Shown: positions 55,993 through 64,000 of the stretch, one piece after another | How the letters are laid out: every line of letters begins with the position of its first letter | How positions within the stretch are numbered: the stretch's first letter is position 1 | Source of the DNA: Magicicada septendecula | Taxonomy: Eukaryota > Arthropoda > Insecta > Hemiptera > Cicadidae | Assembly (NCBI GenBank): GCA_034769895.1 | Contig: CM068367.1 | Location: 89,401,399 to 89,465,398, forward strand | Reading direction: 5' to 3' | DNA length: 64,000 bases | The notes under the pieces: model-generated | What the model was told of the DNA's origin: nothing | What the model saw: only the letters and a program-made list of their open reading frames with translations | The model's database searches: none | Position numbers and translations under genes: made by a program

Positions 55993-58685
55993 ATGAATAA
56001 CAATTACAGGATTGGATTATGGAACGCCAATGGACTCTCTCAACGCACCCTAGAACTCAAAGCTTTTCTTCTTGAAAACAGATTAGACGTAATGCTTATA
56101 TCTGAGACACACTTCACAGACAGAAGCCATATTAGGATTCCAGGCTTTACTGTTTATGATACCCAACATCCGGACGGGACAGCTCGTGGCGGAACCGCTC
56201 TGTTAATCCGAAACAATATAAAACATTATCTCTTCTCTAATGTCAAAACTGCTCACCTACAGGCGACCAACGTTTTAATTGAAGATCAAAGAGGCCCTCT
56301 AATTGTTTCTGCAGTCTACTGTCCCCCAAAACACAGAATCAATGAAACTGACTTCCGCTCTTTTCTTGGAACTCTTGGTGCACGTTTTTTGGTGGGAGGT
56401 GACTTTAACGCAAAACACCCGCAATGGGGTTCGAGATTAGCTAATCCAAGAGGTAGAATTTTATATAACGTCATTAGACAAGAATCCCTGTCCTTTCTGT
56501 CCACTGGTCAACCAACCTATTGGCCTTCTGACACAAATAAAATACCTGACCTAATTGATTTCTTCTTAATACGAGGCTTGTCTCATAAATACTACAAAGT
56601 TGAATCTTGCCTTGATTTGTCCTCTGACCACACTCCAATTATTGCCACTATTAGCAATACTATAATTGAGTCTGAAAGTCTACCAACACTCACAAATCGT
56701 CTTACTGACTGGGATTACTTTAGAGAGCTTGTAAATTATAATATCTCGCTAGAACTTCCACTCCACACGCCTGCTGAATTGTATGCGGCTGTAAATTCTC
56801 TCACCAGTACTTTTCAAAAATCAGCCTGGGAAGCTACACCTTGCAATACAGCGACGAATAAGCACTTGAACCTTCCTCTGGTTGTCCGGAAGAAATTAGC
56901 TGAGAAGCGTAAATTGCGACGAATTTGGCAGCATACTCATCATCCGGATGATAAAAGAAAGTGGAATTCCGCGGCCAGACAACTTAAACGATTGTTGGAA
57001 AATCTAAAGAATGAAGGGATTCAGGATTATCTAGAAAATCTGTCACCAAATGAAAGTACTGATTATTCTCTGTGGAAGGCTACTAAACGATTAAAAAGGC
57101 CACTATTACAAATACCACCAATACATAAACCAGATGGTAGCTGGGCGCGCAGCAATACAGAGAAATCCCAGGTTTTTGCCGAACATTTGGTCAACGTTTT
57201 TCAACCTGAAGCCAGCAAGAACGTCTCTTTCGATGAAGAGGTACAAAGATACTTACACTCCCCGCTCCAAATGACTCTACCTATTAAGCCTTTTAAAGTT
57301 AAGGAAATCAAGGAAATAATCCTGTATAATTTGAAAAGTAAAAAGGCTCCCGGCATTGATTTGCTATCGGGGAAAGTTCTAAAGGAGCTGCCTCACAAAG
57401 GCGTTGTACTAATAACATACATTTTCAATGCCATACTCAGACTCGAATACTTTCCTCTTCTCTGGAAATCGGCTCAAGTTATCATGGTCTTAAAACCTGG
57501 TAAAAACCCTCAAGAGCCCTCTTCTTATCGACCCATAAGCCTTCTACCGATACTTGGTAAGATCTTTGAAAAGCTGTTTGTAAAACGACTTATGCCAACA
57601 ATTGTAGAAAACAACCTAATTCCGGATCACCAATTTGGTTTTCGAGAAAAGCACTCTACGGTAGATCAAATACACAGACTAACAAATGTTATCAATAAAT
57701 CGCTGGAATCGAAGATGTTCTGCTCAGGTGTGTTTCTCGACGTTTCCCAGGCATTTGACAAAGTCTGGCATCTTGGAATCTTATATAAAATAAAGAAAAA
57801 TCTGCCACATAATTGTTACCGTATCTTACATTCTACTTAGTGGGCAGAGTGTTTCAAGTCAAGTACTCCGATGCTACTTCTCCTCTATTACCAGTGGGGT
57901 CGGGTGTTCCGCAGGGTAGTGTCCTGGGTCCTCTGCTCTACCTCCTGTTCACCTCGGACTTACCGTCAGCAAGTGAAACCACTGTTGCTACCTACGCCGA
58001 TGACACAGCGATCCTAGCGACACACTCCGACCCCTCAATAGCATCTCTTATACTACAAGAATCATTAAACAGCGTTCAGTTATGGCTTGATAATTGGCGC
58101 ATAAAAATCAATTCATCGAAGTCAGTCCACGTTACCTTCACCACACGTAAGGCAAACAGCCCTCCAGTCACAATTAACGGTCAACCAGTACCGCAAGCTG
58201 AAAGTGCTAAGTACCTTGGGATGCATCTGGACAGGAGACTAACTTGGAAAAAACATATAACATCTAAGAAGCTTCAACTTAATCACAAGGTCAGAAACAT
58301 CTATTGGCTTATAGGCAGACAATCACGGTTAAGTCTCGTCAACAAACTCTTGATCTATAAAGCCGTGCTTAAACCGGTATGGACTTATGGTATTCAACTT
58401 TGGGGTACTGCAAGTACAAGTAATATTGAGATTATCCAGCGCTTTCAGTCCAAAACACTTAGATCGATAGTCGACGCTCCTTGGTTTGTCTCAAATAACT
58501 CTATACACCGCGACCTCAAAGTTTCAACCGTGAAAGAAGAAATCATGCGCCTCTGCAGGACTCACATCTCCAAACTAGAACAGCATCCCAACCACCTGGC
58601 AATTAACTTGTTAGACAACAGTGAAGATATTTATAGACTAAAAAGACACAAACTATTAGACTTACCATTCAGGTTTAACTCATAA
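55993..58685 (+). pseudogene. Jockey ORF2: AP-endonuclease and reverse transcriptase, one frameshift
   Basis: ATG at 55993. The endonuclease is about residues 1-230, with LWNANGL, SETHF, GGDFNAKHPQWGS and SSDHTPI marking the catalytic Asn, Glu, Asp and His positions. RT begins near residue 430 (KAPGIDLLSGKVLKEL, then PSSYRPISLLPILGKIFEKL and QFGFREKHST). A one-base loss near 57833 shifts the frame. The second part holds GVPQGSVLGPLLYLL and the catalytic YADDTAIL, then the thumb region (AKYLGMHLDRRLTWKKHI). No RNase H or later domain is present. The stop is at 58683-58685. The single shift separates RT blocks, so the copy is inactive unless it is an assembly error. Confidence 0.9.
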
Positions 58686-59016
58686 TGTATTCTCTGTATT
58701 TTCTGTATTGTACTGTCTGTGATATCTGTTCTGTATGTTTTTGTATTCGTGTCATTCATACATGTTAATGTCAACCTGTATATGTGCCTTATGGGCCCAG
58801 TGTTTAATGTTTGAACTTATTGTATCATGCCAGCAGGAAGTGATAGTGACTTTTGTTCATTTGTTTACATGTTTTTACCATTTAGTTTTGTATTTTGTTA
58901 CTTCTTTAATCTATTATCAAAACAAGAAGAGCTGTCAATGGTCAGCTCTTCATAATCCTGTGTGTTGTCAGCCAATTTGTTAAATGTTCGCTCAGTCGAA
59001 CAGCTTACAGATCTCC
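58686..59016 (+). other. Jockey 3' UTR
   Basis: Noncoding sequence between the ORF2 stop and the poly(A) tract. No classical AATAAA directly before the tract. Confidence 0.6.
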
Positions 59017-59244
59017 AAAAAAAAAAAAAAAAAAAAACTTATTGACTGAATTGATTTTCTTATATTTCATATTTTAAACGTGTGTGCTAATGCTGTGTAA
59101 TAGGCCTAAACCTGTTTCTATATCTAAAAAAGGGTTACTACTATATTAACGTACTCAGCTGAAAAAAAAATTAAACAGGCAAATAATTACGAGATTAAGA
59201 AAATTCGTCAACTTTTTACGACCTTCTGGGGGGGGGGGGTCCGG

Positions 59245-59660
59245 ATTGAAATTTCCAAAACTTAACACTAAATTCAGATATTAGTTAAAATTCTCTTTAA
59301 TTAGATACCCAAATGAATTTTTACGATTTTATCAAAAATTTCACCCAACTTTTGGGCTCTGACGTACAAAAATTTTGAAAGTTCCGAAAATGCAGATTTT
59401 TTGATTGTGGTTAAAATTTCTTTTAATTTGATACCCCACATGGGCTTTATTTTCACAATTTCGACTCTCTTATATTTTGCCCCCACCCTATATTTTGGGG
59501 GCTCAATCTAAAAAACAACAGGCTTCTTTAGGGTAAAAATATGGACACTCGTTCCACGTGTTACGAAATCCGTTGACGTGTTCAAAGGTTAACGTGAGAC
59601 ACAAGCCAAATAGATGGACAGACAAATTCCAAACGGTCGAGTTATAACTGAGAACTCGAT
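59245..59660. repeat. Diverged dispersed repeat block, copy 1
   Basis: Contains TTTGATACCCCACATG-type and GATTTTATCAAAA strings in two tandem units of about 130 bp, then GGGTAAAAATATGGACAC and AGATGGACAGACAAA. The same order recurs at about 60740-61250. Confidence 0.6.
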
Positions 59661-60739
59661 TCCTTCGTTGAATTATGTTATTTGCAGGATAAGTTGCTCC
59701 CTTGTGTATGTATGTTATATACAGCACGTAGCAAATATTGGTTGTAAGTTTAATTTCCATAATTGTTATATCCTTAATATGTTAAAAATAATAAGGAACG
59801 TGCTTACTCGTACATAAAGAGAAAATATATTTTCCATAGTTGATGTGGATGTGATGTAGTTGACCTAGATATACACTTTACGACTCTAGCGAGTTGCACC
59901 TTATCAGCGGCATTAATTCCTTAATATTTATCGCAAATACCTATAGAAAGGGTTTCTCTGCTCCGAGTTTTTATTATCACTTAGAGCAGTAAAATCGTAA
60001 CGGTAACGTCTAATCGATTAAGTAAATATGAACACGAAGTCTCGAAATAATTATGGCGCCATGGCTTTGGTTCTGTTTAGTAGAAACAAATTGATATCGA
60101 TTTAACGTGCTTGTACGCTATAAATCTAGAAATTGGGTTTTCTCGGTGATAAACAACAGGCATTTATTCATTACAGGTATGGTAAGGATTACGCCATAGG
60201 CCTATCATGAACAACTGACAATACCATTATTTCCACCACACTTCCAGTACATGAGTATTTAAAATCAACGTTTCGATTGCTACAATTTGGTGGTGTCTTC
60301 ACATACAAATATAAAAAGTTGTAAAAACCATTTCAAAAACGTGATAACCAATCACAGGGCCTCCTAAGTAAGTTGCTAAAATATAAGGTAATTTATAATT
60401 AATCTAGTGATTAAAGTGACTATTTTTTATACGTCTGCTAGACATTATGAATAGGCTATCAACCGCGTATATTAGCAATAGTCCATATGCTAATAAACTA
60501 GTACGCTCCCCTGAGTTGCAGAACTCGCTCACTATTTTGAACGAAGTACATTTATTATTACACAAATTTTAAATATTAGATAAATTTTCAATTATGGAAA
60601 AAAATTCTAAAATCTTGATTACTTTACTATTTCTTTAGTAATATATCAACCGAGGAGCAAACAATCATATAATAAGTACAAAAAATTCGAAACATTCGGA
60701 TTTGGGTTACAACTACTTTTAGCCTGACACACTGCTGGA
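59661..60739. other. Unannotated AT-rich stretch
   Basis: No coding signal or element ends recognised between the two copies of the dispersed repeat block. Confidence 0.35.
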
Positions 60740-61250
60740 ATTTCATATATTTTTTTCAAACTTTTGATATCTTTTTTGAAATTCTGGGTTCCAAAATTTT
60801 GAAATGTGCGAAACTTAACACTACAACCAGATATTATTTAAAATTATCTTTGATTTGATACCCCACATGAATTTTTGCGATTTTATCAAAATGTTCACTC
60901 ACTTTTTAGGTCTATTTTTTTTTTTTACATAAACATTATGTTAAGATTTTGAGATTGTGGTTAAAATTCCCTTTAATTTGATACGTGGATTTTTGGGTTT
61001 TTTTTTATAATTTTGATCAGCTCACTTTTTTGCCTCCTAACTCCTATTTTTTTTTGGGGGGGGGGATCGATCTAAAAAACAATACGGTTCTGTAGGGTAA
61101 AAGTATGGACACACGTACCAAGTTTTACAAAAGTCGGTTGATCCATTCAAAACGTTATCGTGAGACATAAGCTAAAAAGACAGACACTTAGATAGAAAGG
61201 CGGACGAATGGCAAACGGTTGAGTTAAAACTGAGACCTGAGAACTCGCAT
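60740..61250. repeat. Diverged dispersed repeat block, copy 2
   Basis: Same arrangement as 59245-59660: ACTTAACACTACAA, TTTGATACCCCACATGAATT, a second unit, then GGGTAAAAGTATGGACACAC and AAAAGACAGACACTTAG. By eye, identity is clear but only moderate, so both are old. Confidence 0.6.
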
Positions 61251-61700
61251 TTCTCGTTTGATTACCCATAAGGTAAGGTCCATTTTATGTTACACAACTA
61301 ATAACGTCAGACCATGGCCGGATTAAAGCTATTAGTTGTCTCAGGACCATTTAAGAGCCCATGTATGAAATTTTCGGGTTTTGCGCAATGCTTTATTCAC
61401 ACGATCATTTAATAAATACAATAAACAAATATTGTTCTTAAACCGTATTTTTACTCACATATTTTTTTTTATTTTATACTAATTAAATAGATGCTGAAAC
61501 TGTTTATTATTCGAAAATGAAAATTTATAAATGGTTGGGCATGGGGCCCGGGGCTTTAGCCCCCCCCCTAAATCTAGCACCGCGTCAGACACCCATTTGA
61601 GTTGAATGGACGCAAAGCCAGAGAAGGCCTGGAAAGTCTAAGAAATAGTTTCGTATAATATTTCAAAATATGGGAAATCTAAAAAATATCGCGGTTTCAG

Positions 61701-62066
61701 ATGATGTGTGGCGTCACACATAGAACGTTGAGCAAAAAACAAGGAAAGACACAAGGCTTAAATTTTATAGAACAATGGCAGTGCCTGTTGTACCATATGG
61801 ATGTGAAACATGCGTTTCTAAAAAAGAAGATTAAAAATCGGATTCAAACTTCGGAAATAAAGTTTCTGAGAAAAACTAAGGGTTGCACGAGACAGGATCG
61901 TTTGCGTAATGAGGATATTAGAGAAGAGTTACAGGTATTATCCAGACATGATAAAATCCAGACATATCGCAGGGAATGGTTACAGCTGGAGGATGGCCCT
62001 AAGGTTGCGTTTTTATGTAGACCCTTTGGTACAAGCGATGTAGTAAGACCGAGAATGAGATGGTGA
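61701..62066 (+). pseudogene. Non-LTR RT tail
   Basis: Frame with RIQTSEIKFLRKTKGCTRQDRLRNEDIREEL (in parts: SEIKFLRKTKGCTRQDRLRN, then EDIREELQV) followed by YRREWLQ. These are the E(M/I)KFLR...GCTR.D..RNE.IR.EL blocks of the post-RT region in insect LINEs. RT proper is absent. Confidence 0.75.
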
Positions 62067-62517
62067 GATACTCTGTGAAGACGGAACAGGCAAAGTGCAC
62101 TCTATTGTTCTATTTCTTTACATTTTTCGTTATTTAAAACTGCATGTCTTATTAAATAAAAATTATGCGATGTAAATGATAACTAGCATCTCATTGTTGG
62201 AGAGAAAAAATGCTTTATCACACCGAGAAGTAATCGCAACGGAAATCTAGGCCATGCGTCTGATTCGTTACAAGGCCGACAGACGCGACGCTAATTTTAC
62301 ATGAATCACGGCCTCATGTATTGGCACGCTACAGATTTCATGATAACTGTAGTTTTATTTTTGATAGCTACAACTCTGTCTCCAACCGCAAACAGAATAC
62401 GTTGCCAATCCGTTGCTTCCTTCGTGCTGAATAAAACATAGACGAGGAACATTCGGTACTTCTATCAAATTAATTATTATGTACTACAACCAGCGGTTTA
62501 CAGAGTGTGGATCGCGA
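62067..62517. other. Unannotated stretch
   Basis: No family recognised. The segment 62220-62420 is less AT-rich than its surroundings but has no long frame. Confidence 0.3.
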
Positions 62518-62529
62518 TCTTCTAGGGGC

Positions 62530-62790
62530 TACAACTTCTTCTTCTTATCTGGCGTTAGAGCCTTTGGTGAGCTTTAGCCTCCCAACAATACTCCTCCATG
62601 CTTCCCTGTTTTCCGCCCTTCCTCTCCACCTACTGATTCCCATGCTAGCAAGATCTTCCGTTACGCTATCCAACTATCTCATCCTCGGTCTGCGTCTACG
62701 TCTACGTAGTATATAATCTTCCCTTCAGCATTCTTTCCACATGTTCCATCCAACGCAATCTCTGTGATTTGATGAATTTAACTATGTATT
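62530..62790 (-). repeat. Dispersed LINE-tail repeat with (AAG)n end, inverted
   Basis: Starts (plus strand) with CTTCTTCTTCTTATCTGGCG and continues with CTCCATGCTTCCCTGTT and a TGCGTCTACGTCTACG motif. Read on the minus strand it would end in (AAG)n, as LINE tails at 48950 and 30120 do. Assignment rests on that tail and on general resemblance. Confidence 0.4.
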
Positions 62791-63336
62791 TTCCATGCAT
62801 AAGAGCCTGTGGAACCTGTAGTAGGGGTAGTAACTAAAGAAATAATATTCTTGCAGCCTCGATGTTGTAATTTTGTATAACAAACAAAACGAATAATAGC
62901 AACTGGTGTTTGAAAGGACTCAATTTTTTCGGGTTAAAAGCTTTGGTAAAGTTGTTGACTTGTTGAAACCCAACGCATCAAAAAACTATTTAGCCACAGA
63001 ATTAAAAAACGTAACTCTGTCATCAAGCCAGGAGAATGTCACGCTGACAGATCTGTCGTTTGAGTTTTCGTTAAAGCACTGTTCAGTCATTCTAGTTTAG
63101 TACCTTCAAATATCGCACATCTCCTTGAGATGTATTCAGAACTATACCACATTTACTGAGAGTTGAAAGCATTCAGTATGGGCTGGACACATTATACATC
63201 GTTGTGAAAGCAGAGTTATTATGAAGATATTTGATGCAAAGCCAGACGGTAAAAGAAAAGTTGGAAGGCAAAAAATGATATGGAGGGACGGAGTGGCCTG
63301 AGCTTGTAAAATTGAAATAATGTTGTTCAATGAAAG
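62791..63336. other. Unannotated stretch
   Basis: A 64-residue plus frame (62906-63100) shows no known motif. About 63172-63300 faintly resembles a LINE tail on the plus strand (GHIIHRCESRVI..., KRKVGRQKMIWRDGV-like), too weak to call firmly. Confidence 0.3.
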
Positions 63337-63874
63337 GGCGGCCACCGAAAGCGGAACTGAGTGGAATGAAGTGAAGCGACGTCGCTCGGGTCAACTCCGC
63401 TCAGCTTTGCCTCGGCCGAGGTCCGTTTGGAAGCTGACTCCGCTTCCCCCACCACACCACCTTCCCACTGACAACCATAGGCTTAATAATTGATTTCTGT
63501 AAACTTCAATTGTTGTAATTAATATAGGCTATAAATAAAAATTACCTTAAACAAATTGCTAACTTCTCTGTTGGTCCTATCGCCTTCCGATAATTAGTAT
63601 CACATGCTGTTATATCATTATGAATAATATCGAGAAGTTCGTTAAACTTGTCGCGTGACATTCTGAAATAATTTTTAAATTGATCAGCGGTCAAATCATC
63701 AAAAAGAATGTGAAATTCACCGCAGTTTGAAATTTAGCACGTCTGACATCGCCGAGGTTATAAACGCAACTCAAGTACACTCGCTTTCTATTGCTGCCCC
63801 CTAACTGACTCAGCTCAACTCCACTGCGCTCAACTACGCTCCGCTCCGCTTCACTCCGCATCTGGTGGCCACCT
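63337..63874. mobile_element. GC-richer MITE with GGCCACC inverted ends
   Basis: Left end GGCGGCCACCGAAAGCGGAA and right end (inward) AGGTGGCCACCAGATGCGGA share about 15 of 19 positions. Both are followed by ACTGAGTGGAATGAAGTGAAG-like, GGAGTGAAGCGGAGCGGAG-like purine-rich runs. The middle is AT-rich. No clear target duplication was found, so the ends and the superfamily are uncertain. Confidence 0.45.
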
Positions 63875-64000
63875 AGCCTTATGCTTTTAAGTAGGGGGAT
63901 AATTCGTCCGTTGGTCGGCGTAGCTCACCGCTCAATAAAGACTGTCAGGTTTTCTAATGATTTTTTTTTATGTTTAACTTTTACATAACGTTACCATGTA

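Larger units (their letters stand above)
54500..59037 (+). mobile_element. Jockey-type non-LTR retrotransposon, nearly full length
   Basis: About 4.54 kb with a 5' UTR (54500-54705), ORF1, ORF2, a 3' UTR and a 21-base poly(A) tract (59017-59037). It is inserted in the G-run MITE, whose sequence resumes right after the A-run. Only a very short duplication (ACT) is visible. ORF1 with three zinc knuckles and ORF2 with endonuclease and RT but no RNase H match the Jockey clade. One frameshift in each ORF. Confidence 0.9.
54139..59244 (+). mobile_element. G-run hAT-like MITE, copy 4, split by two insertions
   Basis: Starts CAGTGGCGTACCTATAATTTGG. It is interrupted at 54314-54467 (LINE tail) and 54500-59037 (Jockey) and resumes as CTTATTGACTGAATTGATT, matching copy 2 as far as the G-run (59229-59240). 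The right terminus is missing; sequence beyond 59244 belongs to another repeat. Confidence 0.75.

Noticed and set aside
1..64000. CRISPR array, bacterial operon or prophage
   Set aside because: No regularly spaced short repeats with unique spacers and no bacterial ribosome-binding or operon structure. All recognised genes are eukaryotic transposon or host types.
1..64000. The frequent TAGGCCTA-like palindromes (for example 12751, 36690, 42632, 47337, 53280, 60198)
   Set aside because: They occur at irregular positions inside different elements and spacers. I see no shared context beyond the 8-mer, so I treat it as background compositional bias.

Overview
The window looks like transposon-dense intergenic or intronic DNA from an arthropod, most likely an insect with a large AT-rich genome. 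This is inferred from the mix of Ty3/gypsy, copia, Jockey, hAT, MULE, pogo/Tigger and tRNA-SINE elements, GT-AG introns, and a copia primer site of the type used by Drosophila copia. No bacterial gene organisation, rRNA, functional tRNA gene or CRISPR array was seen. The only host-gene candidate is the last exon of a carboxylesterase-like gene (29283-29457).

Layout. 1-3279: mostly unrecognised, with worn non-LTR reverse-transcriptase tails. 3280-28890: a multi-level nest. The outermost layer is an old hAT-type element (TIRs at 3280 and 28890). Inside it is a gypsy-type element on the minus strand (gypsy-1, 3804-28569, TSD GTAC). Its internal region holds a 2.45-kb hAT (5934-8383, perfect 20-bp TIRs, 8-bp TSD). 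Its right LTR is split by a second, much younger gypsy-type element (gypsy-2, 11078-26850) and also carries a tRNA-derived SINE (27014-27275). 28891-32772: the esterase exon, a G-rich MITE and nested non-LTR debris. 32773-36554: a hAT with a spliced ZMYM1/TTF-type transposase. 37184-41085: a Tigger-like MITE with a hAT MITE inside, and a palindromic element split by another hAT. 41086-45925: a copia element with about 99% identical LTRs. 45931-48967: MITEs and non-LTR tails. 48968-53271: a FLYWCH/MULE transposon with arrayed terminal motifs. 54139-59244: a MITE broken by a non-LTR tail and by a nearly full-length Jockey element. 59245-64000: diverged dispersed repeats, non-LTR tails and a GC-rich MITE.

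The most unusual object is gypsy-2. Its two LTRs are about 4.3 kb each and differ by roughly two dozen changes. Each carries about 1 kb of pure purine/pyrimidine minisatellite. The pol frame is intact (PR-RT-RNase H-IN with GPY/F). Gag has a long repetitive coiled coil and an Asn/Arg-rich tail instead of zinc knuckles. A canonical U UUA AAC slippery heptamer lies just before the gag stop, in the right phase to give Gag-Pol by -1 frameshifting. Both gypsy-type elements carry a duplicated LTR-end-plus-primer-site motif.

Nearly every element other than the gypsy-2 pol carries one to four single-base frameshifts, often in homopolymers, so either real decay or assembly indels must be considered. 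All reading was by eye. Family assignments rest on visible motifs, not on searches.
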